From Arthrobotrys musiformis (taxonomy: Eukaryota > Ascomycota > Orbiliomycetes > Orbiliales > Orbiliaceae): a stretch of DNA of 64,000 bases. The stretch's first letter is position 1. Every line of letters starts with the position of its first letter. The notes beneath the pieces were generated by a model. It was not told the origin of the DNA. It ran no database searches and worked only from the letters and a program-made list of their open reading frames with translations. This document shows, piece by piece, positions 32,291-44,138 of the stretch. A program made the translations under genes and the position numbers. The stretch spans positions 248,001 through 312,000 of the forward strand of contig JAVHJL010000010.1 in NCBI GenBank assembly GCA_036971715.1, in the 5' to 3' direction.

Positions 32291-35071
32291 TGTTAAAAAT
32301 AATATTCCGTTTGTACCAAATTTATTTGATAGTAAAATGACTTTGGGGGTCAATGAAGGTCGTACAAGCAACCTCAAAGACGAAACTCGTTGTAGTATAA
32401 GGCAAAACTCCTGTTGCAATAAATGAGAGACTGCGGTGAGGCGTAAACCCCCAAAAATAGAATGAAAGACTGCAGTTCCGCAGAACTGCTGAGGAGGCGG
32501 TGATAAAAAAATTTTGTAGAAAAGGAACTCATTTCGACACTGGAGATTCGACGCCTTTATATAAAAAATTTTCAGGAAAACGGTATTCTTCTTTTCCAGC
32601 ATCGTGAGTTATGTACTGGGTTCTACCGACTGTGTAACCTTAACCGAAAAATCAATTCGGCTCTTGAATTCTCGGTTAGGTAAACGAAAGGTAGGTTCCT
32701 CAATCGAGTATCCAGAGGCACGCTCGAGACCCTTTTTCCAGCTTTTGGAGCCGTCTGCCGAGAAGCCCGAGTGCTTACGCCTCCTTCAAAAGAAAAATAA
32801 GAGTAAAAAAGAAACTACATGGGCGTGTGTATAATTTCATAAATCTTCTGGTTACCTAATTAGTATATACAATGGCTTGTGTAACGATGATAACACTATG
32901 ATGTACGTCTTCTTCTTTTTTTTTTTTTTTTTTTTTTTTCTCTCTCTAGGATTCTAGACTAGAAATAGAATTCTGAAGCTAGATTGATCGAAATCGATAA
33001 GGTGCTCGGAACCCATTAGCCGTTGGCCAAAGAGGCAAGCTTTCAGTTACGGTGCTACTGGGTAAGGATATCCACAAATACGAGTTTGGGTTCTCTTTCT
33101 ATGGCAATTTGGATTGGTATTTTTGTGATTCCGATCAATTGCGATTCCGGAGGCATATACTGGATAAAACGTGTTATCACCGTGCGTACATCCACGAATA
33201 TTCGAGTGCATACAGATGCTAATTTGAAGATATCCAGATGCGTGGTATGCATTGTATTTCGTTGGTTGTGTTGGTGGTTAAAATGTCACAAATCGTCGCA
33301 CCAAGCACTCGTTACCGTGCGATATATATTCGCATGCCCACCTGCTCTTGTGTAAATCTGGTGTTATAACCCGACCACGCAGCCTTTCCCAGGATCCTAT
33401 CGTGTAGGTAAGCACATATGCGTACTTATTGCTTTCCATGTAGCTAAGCTATGCCGGTTTAACGTGGTTCAAAAATTTCTGGTTGGCAAATATTAATCGA
33501 TATCAATTGCAACAGCGTTTTCTCCTCCCGGTGCAGCAGACTCATGTCGATCCAAGCCCGGAAGTTCGTAGCGCGCCACAGAACCCGCAGGATTCAAACT
33601 CGAACGGCACTGATAGGAGTTATGTCGCACACGCCTATGAACGCAAGTTCAATATCAATGGATCGCGAAGCGAGCAAGTCGACCTATAGGATCTAAAGTA
33701 GGGTTTACCAGTTACACAGTCTCACCGAGCGGAACCATGTTGTTCGACTTGCAAGTTTCCGGGTTTGCGGCTGGGATTGCCATAACTTGAAGTTCCAAGA
33801 GGGCTAAAGCGCTTGAGAGTTCGATACAGCTACCTACCTATATATAGTGAATATCCCTTCTGCGACCTCATGGAATTGTCTTCGATAGATCGAATAATAT
33901 CATGTGCCCCGGTTCGATGATACTACATCTGTACGTAAGTATCATCATTTCGTCTCAACTTCCCAGCCAACCTTTATAGCTTTATACCGAGTTAATCAGG
34001 CAAAGTGCTCTGTGTTGACTTCAAATCCAATTACGTATATTACTCCCACCTTTTCAAAACCTGACAGCCTCATCTCAAAACATCAACCCGCATCAAAACC
34101 CAGTCAACTCCCTCCAATCGAATTGAACAAAAAAATTTCCCATCATACATACATACGCATGCAGAAAACCCCCTTGCATAACCAAAAGCCTCAAGAGGGA
34201 TGCACAATAACACAGACCACACTCTAATTTTTCATAATACCCAAAAGTCGTCGTCATCGCCCCTTGGCGACAATTCGCTGTGGGGCAAATTCTAACAGGG
34301 CTGAAAATTTAGACTATGTTTAAGAATTCCTCGATTTTTAGATTTAAGCTTATTTCATCTACAATGCAACAGGGGGTTCTACTAAGCTAAATCAAGGTTG
34401 ATCGTAGTATTTCTATGTTTCTATGTTTTACGAAACAAAAAAGTCGCTAAGGCTTTAGTTCTCGGTTGAGAAGTTATGCTTCACGCTTAGAGTAAAATAA
34501 CGGTATGAAGACGGGACAGTCGTCGGGTTGTGTAATTACAAAATAGAGATTCTGTATAATTTCTGCTCCATGAATCTGGGTAGATAAAGGAAAAGAAAGA
34601 AAAAAGCATGAAAAATGAAGTAATCTAAATAAAGCGGCGATTTGATACCGAATTGTGTGCTGTTAAGATAAAAAAAAATAAGACCCAAAACGCCCCATCC
34701 CGTCCCTTCGATGTTTTTGTAATTCATTAAGAGAAAAAGAGAATGTCATCCAAACCGAGCAATATCATACAGGCCCATCAGAAAGAAGTGGAGTAATCGA
34801 GGGCGAAAGAGCCCACCGGCTCGGTGAACAATCGGGTTGTAATATGAGAAAGAGGAAAAAGAAAGAAAAGTGTAGTGTAACGCTGGATAGCTGAAAGAAT
34901 CGAAGCATAAAAAGGAACGGCAACGACTATACCCCGGGAAAAAAAGGTATCAAAACCGAAGCAGCTACAAATATAAAAAAAGAGCGCACCTGACCGATGA
35001 GCACCTCTCGAAGAGGCGACAATGGTTTTTTTTATAGTATCCGGAAAGGCCCGGGAAGACCGGGGGACTGA
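32291..35071. other. Gene-sparse stretch
   Basis: About 2.8 kb with no supported gene. It contains a 24-base T run (32916-32939). From about 33900 to 34250 the sequence is rich in CA-type codons, but its open frames are short and not family-like. No tRNA signature was found. Confidence 0.5.
32916..32939 (+). repeat. Poly(dT) tract, 24 bases
   Basis: An uninterrupted run of 24 T residues in intergenic DNA upstream of the secreted-protein gene. Confidence 0.95.
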
Positions 35072-36215
35072 TTACATGGTGTACACCATGTAGAATGTGA
35101 ACGCGACCATCCAGAGGTAGCCGAGGGCGTTAAGGCTGGAACCGGCATTTATTGTTTCTCCAGCTGCAGGACCAGTTCCATTTTCGACGGTACCATTGAT
35201 AAGAAGGGTCCAGACACCGTCGACGACTGCGAATACTGTGGTGTTCGATTGGTTGAGTGCGACGAGTTCGTCGATGAAAGTGGTATTTCCATTGTCATCG
35301 CAAGCGCAGTCGGAGTATTGCATGCACAGGCACTGGACTGGGACGGACTGAATGGCATTCAGGGAGTTGTTGTAGTACTGGTACAGAGTATTGTAGTGAT
35401 AGCTGTAAACAGCGTAGAGCCAGAGACCCGGGAAGATCAAGGCGATTGCGGCAAGCGGGAGGAGGAATGGCGCCAGTCCTAGTGGGGATTTTGCACCGGC
35501 CTTGTATCTATAATATCTTGTTAGATGTGATGAAATATTTGCATTGTGTATCGGTAAATAGAACGTACCCAGTAGAGGCGCCGCCACCATATCGGCCACC
35601 GTAGGTCTTGTAGCCTTTCTTGTTCCCGCTGCTTTTGCTCCCCGACGAACTAGATTTACTACCTTTTGAAGTTTTACTACTAGAACTTGACGACTTATAC
35701 CAGGACGAGCCACCAGACGACTTACCGCCTGAGGTCGACTTGCCACCAGTTGTTGTTTTGGATTTTCCTCCGGAAGAAGTGCTCTTACCTCCAGAAGAAG
35801 TGGACTTTCCACCACTGCTTCCACCACCACCCTTTCCACCACCACCACCGCCCTTCCTCTTCTCCAAGGGTTTGAAGCCTTCGATCGGCCTGGAAACACC
35901 CTCATCCCTCTTGTCGAACGTTAACCTCTCCGAGACATCCTCGGCATTGGCGAGAGGCGCTGTGTGTTTGATAGCACTCTCCAGGACAGATCGCTTGTCG
36001 AATGTAAGCCTTTGAGCAACGCCCTCAGCATCTTCAAGCGGCTTGGCGTGCTTTATCGCCCTCCTCTCCTTGAAGTGTATTCTGTTGGCAACATCCTCGG
36101 CGTTCTCAAGAGGCTGGAGGTGAGCGATTGCCCTAGCAGCCGGGTTGATGGCGGAAACACCGGCTGTGAAGAGAAATGTTGTCGCAGCGGCTTGGAATAC
36201 TGTCGAATACTTCAT
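35072..36215 (-). CDS. Secreted precursor with Kex2-bounded repeats fused to a conserved fungal C-terminal domain
   Basis: Exons 35569-36215 and 35072-35507 join to 360 residues. After a signal peptide (1-22) come three imperfect 23-24-residue repeats (about 29-52, 53-75, 81-103) of the pattern AI-x-H-x-x-PL-x-N/D-AE-x-V-x-x-R-I/L-x-F. They end in ERR, DKR and DKR, and a shorter segment ends in EKR at 118-120. These are Kex2 cleavage sites. A Gly/Ser/Lys-rich linker follows, then a conserved part with a membrane segment (LAPFLLPLAAIALIFPGLWL), CLCMQYSDCACDDN, five N-glycosylation sequons and a hydrophobic end that could be a GPI signal. I recall this C-terminal part as a fungal domain of unknown function (probably DUF7732). 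The repeats suggest released peptides; their role is unknown. Confidence 0.8.
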
Positions 36216-36966
36216 TTTGAATTACTGATGAAACTCCTGCTGCTGACGATAACAGCCCGAGATTTCGTACGGTGAAAAGGTTGGAGTTTTTGGTTGATGG
36301 TCGTAGAGGTTGGTGATTATCTTATGCCTGATGCGAGAGATGAATGTTAATTGGGAATGTGTTGGAGAATTATGGTTTATTCCGACGAGCGACTCTTTGC
36401 GACAAATAGAATCGAGGCAAATTTTAAAGATTATCAAAGATATCGCGTAGGAGAAGGCTGAAAAAGAAGTGAAGGAATCGAAACGTGGATGCAGCCTTAT
36501 ATTTAAGTAGGGGTAAAATATGCAAGCTATGGCCAAGGCAGAGCTGAGGGTCGGTGATAATCCACCGATGAAGTCATGTCAGGCCAGGCTGAGCTCGGGG
36601 GCGAGAAGGGGTAGGGGGGATATTGTGCACTTTGGTTACTACCCAGTATGTAGTGGCGATGCGGACAGCGCACCCACATCCTGGAGTACTAGGCATTGCA
36701 GGGCTGAATCCAAGAGAAAATGCAAAAGCGACTGATTGCCTTCTACTTACACTAGCGGAGGAGAATGCTCACGGGTCCAACGTCGGCGTTTTTGGAAAAG
36801 GAAAGGTGGAGCGTTCGATTGGGGAAGTTTTGTTCCCAAGGGATTTTTATTTATAATCGTCTACAAGTCCCAAGAAATCTCGACTCGCTAACTGGGGGCT
36901 GAGCGAAATTGGTCGGACGATTCAATCGATATTGGCGAAGAATGCGAACACAGAAAAAAAAGAAGG

Positions 36967-36993
36967 AAAAAAAAAAAAAAAAAAAAAAAAAAA
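36967..36993 (+). repeat. Poly(dA) tract, 27 bases
   Basis: An uninterrupted run of 27 A residues, 750 bases upstream of the Kex2-repeat gene. Read in that gene's sense it is a poly(dT) promoter element, a common nucleosome-excluding feature in fungi. Confidence 0.95.
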
Positions 36994-39445
36994 GGTGGAA
37001 TCGAGAGAGAGTGAGAGAATAAGGCAGGTAAGATAGATGAGAATGAGACGTGGACCAAGTCAAGATCAATGGAATGTCAATGTTTGCACACAGAAAGAAG
37101 GTGTGGCAGAATTGAAACCGAAAGTTAACAGCGAATCGATCGACTGGTGATAATGTATCTATCAAGTATATGTATGTATAGTGCTTACTCCCGGTGGGTC
37201 GTATCTGCGCAATACTACTGGAACTTCCTGGTCAAACTGATCAACGATGAACTGGCAATTCGACAAGTGTAGAAGACTGTAAAGAACGTCGGCCGGCTTA
37301 TTGTCAGCGCCGGTGTGCTATGTGTGGGCAGGTGAGACTGGTGACAAGGTGAAGAGCACAAAAGTCTTGGAAGAAAAAACAAGATTCCACAGCTCTCAAA
37401 ATCGCAAGGAGGCGAAGCAGAACCTTAAGAACTCTTCCTCAGGGATCACGTTTTCGAGGGATCAATCGTGAGCGCCAATAAGGCTTTAAGCCTGAGACAC
37501 CCGTCCAATCGATCACGAAGTCGAAAGGGGACTGGGGAGTCTTCATCAAGCGAAATTAAGGGCTACTGGGAAGGCTTTTTTTTTGCGGCTTTGGCCCACC
37601 ATCTTGATTTAATTCCTGTCAGTCGAACTGACTAGGGTCCACGTTTAAGCTTAATATCAGCGGCTGATTTGTGTCACCCGCACACAATCAATTGATTGAA
37701 CAAATCTGCATTGAACTAACGTTATAACTGCAGCGCTGCATTGCTGGTTTCTTGTACCGGAAACGTGCTATAACTATAGTTGGCTAGTGGCTTCCGTTTG
37801 CGAGGTCATATCGGCCATATGTCGAGACGTAGTTCAACAAGAGGGACTGCATGTAGTCTGGTAGTGAATATCCGAGTTGTTGCTGTTGGAATATATCCTC
37901 TGTATACAGCATGGTTATTGCCTTGAATCCAGGCATGGTTATAACATATCTGCTATCAACTCCACTCGCAATTCTCAATCCTCGTCGTGTCATGCTTGCA
38001 CTTTGTTCCCGTATTCATTTGTAGGGCTGAGGAAAAACAAAAACAAAGAACAAAATAGTTCAAAAAGGGGGAAGGGTAGCTAGTAACTAGATTCATGAAA
38101 CGGAGCTCGCTGTCGAGGGTGACCGACGCCTTAGGCATGGCAGGGCGTGGACCCGCTCTCAGAGTTGAGTATCCACACAAAGGACCTGGGGAATCGGGGA
38201 ATGCCGCAGTCTTTCGAATCTTTTGGCTCATTGTCGAGCTAATTTTCGTTTCATAGCAGCCACGGGTCCCGATTAGGCCTCACAAAAATACGCCTTTTTT
38301 AACCGTTCGGAATATTGTTCGGCTAGCTGTTGCTGGGGGTCAAAACTAATTTCGAAGAGCGAAGGTGACAGGAGAAGAAAGAACAAAAAAAGGGTGGTGT
38401 GTCCTGCATGGCCATACCAGATGCCATATGCATGGCTTCTTGTGATCTCATTTCAGGAGTTAGGTTACAGAGTATTTGGAAGTGATTGTGAAGTTTTACG
38501 GATTGTAGCAAAAAAACTCTAAATATTCCTCACTGTGGGGCCATAGCCAGTACTGGTTGACAATCACAAGTTTCCCGGCTTCTATACACAGTACTCAAGA
38601 GGTATCTATTCTATTGTATCACCAGACTACTTCTAAACACAGTTTTGGGGGGGTCGTTCCAGAGCTGAGAAGGTTAATTGAAGATGCAACTCGCTATTTT
38701 AGGACCCTAAAGCTTCCAATCTGAGCAGTTTCGGTGACCCTTCTTGTGTTGTAAAAACAAAGACTTATGCCTTTTAATCAAGCCTGGCCTCGCGGTGATC
38801 AAGCCCTCTTCAGTTCTTTTTTTAAAGTATTGGCCAAAGTATAGCCCAGCTAACTTCCTATTATCATATTACCAAATTGTGTTAAAAACGCCTAGTAAAA
38901 ACCCCCAACGGTACCCGCTATATAATATTAATATATATTATCAAACGTCTCATAAATACTACCTTCTCTTGAGCAACTCACACCACCTTGTCACAAACAA
39001 CCCATATCACTTATCATAACTTTCAACGTTCCCACATGCAAATTTGAAGATATAATCACCTTTCCCGTCGGATTCGAGGCTGTTTCCCGTCAAAATAAAC
39101 CCTTCAAAACTTCAAGCTACTAATACCGTACCTTGCAAACTTCATTAAACCAATCCAATGCTTTACTCACTTTGTAAACAAACTTGACTGATTACCCCCC
39201 CGACTTTACATTATATTCGGTCTAATAATCAATCTCCTAGAAAAGGTCATTGATTGCAAAAAGATAGATATAGAAGAACTCTCAGACGGGGAAGTCTTGT
39301 CATCCAGCCTGAGTGGTTACTGTTTACCTGGGCTCGATGCTAATGCTCGCATTGTGTGCAAACTGCATAGCATGTCGATTGGATCGTATACAAACATCCA
39401 AGAAAAAAGACAGTGCACTTGAGAAGTATACTTAGTAGGATCGTA

Positions 39446-39467
39446 ATTGCCTACTTAAGTAGGTAAT
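39446..39467. repeat. 22-base near-palindrome around CCTACTTAAGTAGG
   Basis: ATTGCCTACTTAAGTAGGTAAT, one mismatched pair. A similar palindrome (GTACTTGCTTAAGTAAGTAC) occurs near 45252-45271. Confidence 0.9.
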
Positions 39468-39621
39468 CAGCCAGCTTCAACTTTGAACCAAGAAGTTTCT
39501 CGGGCGACCACCCCCCCAGGATCACTCCGTTGAAGCCCTATTAGATAGACCCAACGTACAGCCGCTACAACAGCTGGAGTGCCTGGATAACTTCCTCACA
39601 AAAGCCAACCGGGCCCAATTC

Positions 39622-41271
39622 TCAAGAGCCTCGTCTTCGATAAACGCCCTGGTTCTGAAGAAACTGGTCAAGATCGCTTATTATTGTCGTGGGCGTAACA
39701 CCTGGTACAGAATACGCCTGCAAAGCAGCCAGGCCGGACCACACCCAGCCTTGGAGAAGTGTTTTCTCCCTAGACCCAAGCTCTGCCTCGTTCATCCGAT
39801 ACATAATACGTTGCGGGCTGGGTTGTCGATTAGGAAAATTGGACAAATATCCGATAATATGGCTCCACCAAGAGTAGGTAAATACAAGATCCCAGCCCCA
39901 TACCGCGTCCCGTTGCATGGGCGCTGTGGCTCCGAGGAATGGGCCTGCCGGAGGTCTCATCCTCTTCAGATCCTGTTCTTTCGATTTGATCAATTCGTTG
40001 TCGGGGGGGTTCTGGTTGCGCATTGTACCTAGCGTCGCTCCGAGATCGTCGTAAAATTCTAGTAGAAACCTTACAGTTTGGTGTATCTCTTCGCCCACGA
40101 ATAGATGGTCAGGAGCCGGAGGGGGCACCTCATCCTCCACCTTACCGTCAGACCAAAATTGGATCCCTGGTTTCCGTTCTCTAGTTCCTAAGAGCAAGTA
40201 GTAGCTTTTCATTGAAGTTTGATCCAGAGGTTCTGATGGAATTTGCATTTAGCATATATAGCTCTTCGTTTGTAGGTCCCGTTGGTAATATAACGGCAAC
40301 CAGATACTCTTACCTGTCGAATTTAAGGTCCAGCATGACCTTAGTGGTCTTGGGTTCCAAAAACGCAGATAGTCAAAGCCAATATACGGTTCGAGCTTAG
40401 ACATCATCCAGCCAAGTCCGAATTGCGCAAGGGATTCACTGTCGCTCCCACCACCTATATCTGAGTGGTAGCCGGAGAACCAGCACTGCTCAAGCCTGCT
40501 CTCCGCATGCTCAGCGCGTCTCCATACGATTGGATGATAGTAGTATCGTCTCTCGTGGAGCGACAGTGCCTGGAAGGCATTCTCGATCCCCCGGTGGAAA
40601 CTCGAATCAATAAAGCTCGGCCACGGGCGCTTAATAGAGGCGACCGTATCCCATACAGCACAAACTTTGATAGTAACATCCTTACCAAGTCCTTCCTTCA
40701 CGTTGTCTTCACGAATTTGATTTAACCGCAAATGTGGGGGCGAGTTACCTCTCCAAGCCTGATACATAGCGGATCGGGCGGCTTCGTCATCCCGGCGAAG
40801 TCCAGCATTGAGGATAAAATGAGCAAGGCATCTTGCAGTAAAAGCGCCCCTAGAGAATCCAATGAGAATGATCGCATCGTCCTCACCCGAGGTCCAGTCG
40901 TAAGCGCCGCAGATGAAATTATACGCTTCCTGGATTTTTTCGTCAAGACCTATTGATTCATTGGTGTTAGCTACCCTTTAAAATGACCACTATCATGGTA
41001 AAAGATATCACAAACCTTCCCCCATAGCCTGATTATATTTTCTAAGCCACCAGCTGCTCGTAGAGTCTGTACCAATCCCCGAAATGTATAATTTCCTTTG
41101 GCGTGTTCCATTGGCACAGAATTCCTCGATACAATCATGGAGTCGCGATACGTTTGTGGCTTGCCTTCCACTTGCGACTGCAGAAGCGGAATTTCCAGTG
41201 CCGTCGAAGCATACAATGATCTTATTTTGAAGCTTCTGGCCAACCACCCAACCCTCAGTACTAGACGCCAT
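39622..41271 (-). CDS. DUF2235-type alpha/beta hydrolase
   Basis: Minus-strand exons 41016-41271, 40314-40949 and 39622-40232 join to 500 residues. The signature of the family is complete: IIVCFDGTGNSAS at about 18-30, the nucleophile elbow GFSRGAFTAR with Ser118, KVCAVWDTVASI for the Asp strand, and WFSGYHSDIGGG for the His loop. DUF2235 proteins are alpha/beta hydrolases; the bacterial Tle1 phospholipases of type VI secretion belong here. In fungi they are common, mostly uncharacterised, and occur alone or as N-terminal domains of NLR-like proteins. No signal peptide or membrane segment is seen, so it is probably cytosolic. It diverges from a second hydrolase-like gene 771 bases away. Substrate unknown. 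Confidence 0.85.
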
Positions 41272-42042
41272 CCCTCCTGATCGTCTGATTTATCGATCGG
41301 CCTTCTCAATAAATGCCTTCGCGATCCGTTTGTTCAGCGGTTTCCTATGGAAGCCAGTATTTTTTCTGATAGGTGAAAGCTTTAAAGACTGTATTTGGAT
41401 GAAGGGGTAGTAAAAATCACAGCTCTAACCCCCCCAACTAGAAATATTAAATCGGCAAGGTATATCTAGATATACTATACATAATTATATAATAATAGAA
41501 ACACGGAGCTTCTACACCCGTGTAGAGAGAACACGAAGGATGCTCCTTTAACTCTGAGCTGTGTCTGAAAATATAAGACAAAGGTCCCGCATGCATCTGT
41601 ATGACGTGACAGTTCCTTCTTGCTCCGAGGAGTGCTGCCATTTTATTAGCCCGGGGGCCACCACCGTCCCGAGGATGATAGTTGATGATTTTCGTAAATT
41701 TTAGCTTGTAACTTATAATATATATAATATGTCGACGTCACCCTTCAACACACAATGAGACCTTCGAGTTCGCTCGGAACTTTGTATATCGATATATCGC
41801 AGCGATAATACTTAAGCTAATAGATATAAACGTTTTTGAGTCGAATTCAAGTGACATAGGAAAGGTGCGGTGCGGGATTAGTCAGCTTGTATCAGCTTGT
41901 ACCTGGGTGCCTCCGAATCTAATTATAAAGGAGGGCCTAAGGGCCGCTTCTCAAGTAGCTAGTAGCTAGTAGCTTCTTCTGCCCTCTTATCCTCGTATCT
42001 TTCTCCACCTCCTTAGAAATATTTCTCTTTCAAAATAATTTT
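41272..42042. promoter_or_regulatory. Divergent promoter between two hydrolase-like genes
   Basis: About 771 bases between divergent start codons. It contains two TGACGT half-sites (41602-41607 on the + strand; TGACGTC on the - strand at 41734-41740), an AT-rich block (about 41705-41730) and a tagctagtagctagtagct repeat (about 41955-41975). A shared CRE-type control is possible but unproven. Confidence 0.4.
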
Positions 42043-43985
42043 ATGAACACTTACAATCGAGCCAAAATGTGGAGTTGGATGGATCGGCTGCTGGGAAGAC
42101 CACCATTAAGCCATGATAATGGACCCCCGTGCACCAAACAAGGTGTCATTACTCTAAACGGTGCATCGTGGAAATCCCGGTATGTACAACTAGCGTATTT
42201 TGGTCTATACACAAACGCATTTTGGTTTGTGGACTAACGACTAGATAGTGACAGTCCTCGATTTGTCTTTATCCATGATCTTTCCGAGGACCGAGACAGG
42301 CCTTGGCACTTCAAGGATTCTGGTGAATTTTGGCCATCAAAAATTCTCAGAGAGGAGTTTCCTGAAGCCGAAATCTCCATATATGGATACGATACTAGCA
42401 ATTTCACTTCGATGGGCACCATTCTGGACCCCGATATCCTCACAAAGCATGCGAACATTTTCATGGAAGATTTCCCGATATTAGTGCACGAACATCGACA
42501 GGCCAAACAACCCCTCATCATTTTTGCTCATGGCTACGGTGGTCTCATATATGAGCGGGTAAGGATCGTTGATGAATCCTTCCATTCCATAATGTCAAAA
42601 TTTGATCACGCTAATTTCGATTAATTGCAGGCCGCCGTTCTATCTTACGATAGAGAGAGGGACCTAGACACCTTTGGGGGCGAGTTCTATTTACGCCCTC
42701 ACCTTGCCTTTCTTTTTAATACCCCCCATTTTGCCGCTGGACTTGCAGAATGGGCGGTGATTTCCGCGACAGCTCTTGGATTAATAGGCGGTGAAACCGC
42801 CCGGTCAGTAGAATGGCGTCCGTACAATAAAAAGCTGGGAAGTTTAGTGGATATCCAGGAGAAGTTTCGTCGCTTCTATTATCAGAACTCTGAGGGTCCT
42901 ATTAGAGCTGCTGGTTGCTTCGCAAGGATACCTATTTCGAATACTAGACTTGTGAGTAGATATACTCCCGAGGGCAAAACAGCCATTCTAGTGGATAGAC
43001 GGTTAATGTGTCTTAGGTCTTGTCCCCTGTATGGGCATACCTCCCTACATTTATCCCAATCGCCATCGATCAAAATCATTTCGACATGACCAGGTTTCAA
43101 TATTCTGACGAAAAAACCTCCACAATTCTCGAGACACTTGAAGAGTGGCTGTTCGAAATAGAGTGTTGTGGCTGGCTAGACACTCCTTTTCTGGGAAACC
43201 CGTCGGTCGAGGGTTTTCGGGCAAGAGGGGATTCAGCCTTGGGTGGTTCCAAGGGTGGCTTTTCATCGAGTAGTTTCGAGGATGATCATTTGGAGCTCTT
43301 AACACAGACACAGCCATCACGCCGGCCCTGGGGACGCATCAGAACACTATCGATGGGGGAAACTCTGGCCGCTGAGCCTAGGATCGCAGTGGGCAGCATC
43401 ATAATAGAAAGCACACATGATCCTAACCAGATAGCTGTGATCGCAGACATCGATAATATACTGGACCAGCTACCTACACGAGCTATAAAACAAAGTGAAG
43501 GAACAGAGGATTACGATCAGGTATCCCCGACGTATAAGAAGCTTTGGTATGAATTTATTAGGTGCAACTATGTGCCTGAAATTCTGAACACCCAGCGGAC
43601 GGAGGCATCAAGATGCCCATGCCGATACCCAGGCCGTATGTTTCGTAAAGGCGGGCCCCTGTCCGATTTTGTAAAGTTCGACAGTATCACCACAAAGGGA
43701 ATTGAATTTACAGAGGAGTTTTTTGGGGCTGCGCGGTCCGTTTTCGAATCGTATTTCTTTGGCTCCCGGGGTTGGATATATCCGGAGGGGCCCAATAGAC
43801 CGGATTGGATAGATTGGGGAGGGTATATCTATCTCATTTCTGGAGTCAAGACCATCAATGGTGCTAGGAATCCAAGCAGCTCGGAGCCAGAGAGCATCGT
43901 CATTGAATACCGGATGCAACCGATCCCTGGGATGCGAACGATTGGCCGAGACTTCGGGCAACAAACCAAAAAATTATTTAGCTGA
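42043..43985 (+). CDS. DUF676-like alpha/beta hydrolase fold protein lacking the nucleophile serine
   Basis: Exons 42043-42179, 42249-42558, 42631-42951 and 43017-43985 join to 578 residues. The pattern is that of fungal DUF676/lipase-like domains: RFVFIHDLS, a WPSKILREEFPEAEISIYGY segment, the elbow PLIIFAHGYGGLIYE (about 134-148), then LAFLFNTPHFAAGLAEW and NHFDMTRF. In active relatives the elbow reads AHSLGGLV; here Gly141 stands where the Ser belongs. The protein may therefore be a non-catalytic homologue, or the residue may vary naturally in this group. The C-terminal 250 residues are not recognised. Two start codons are possible (42043 or 42067). It is divergently paired with the DUF2235 gene. 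Function unknown. Confidence 0.72.
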
Positions 43986-44118
43986 ATCGAATCTCCGGTT
44001 GATTAATGATCTTTCTACTCTATATTTTCCCCCTGAAGGTGCATGTATATTTAAGCAACTTGATTGTTAGACTAAGTACTGCTGCTGGTAGCCTAATTAT
44101 TATCAAGTAGATGATTAC

Positions 44119-44138
44119 CTAGGTATATACATACCTAG
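44119..44138. repeat. Perfect 8-bp inverted repeat
   Basis: CTAGGTAT, four-base spacer, ATACCTAG. Short and AT-rich; it lies just after the 3' end of the DUF676-like gene and could be part of its transcript end. Confidence 0.85.

Larger units (their letters stand above)
36216..39621. other. Gene-free stretch upstream of the Kex2-repeat gene
   Basis: About 3.4 kb. The right flank of the precursor gene must hold its promoter. It includes a 27-base A run (36967-36993). Further on the sequence is AT-rich with no recognised gene, and a 22-base near-palindrome centred on CTTAAG lies at 39446-39467. Confidence 0.5.

Noticed and set aside
32291..32602. Upstream extension of the secreted protein
   Set aside because: The added residues would bury the signal peptide, and their composition is AT-driven.
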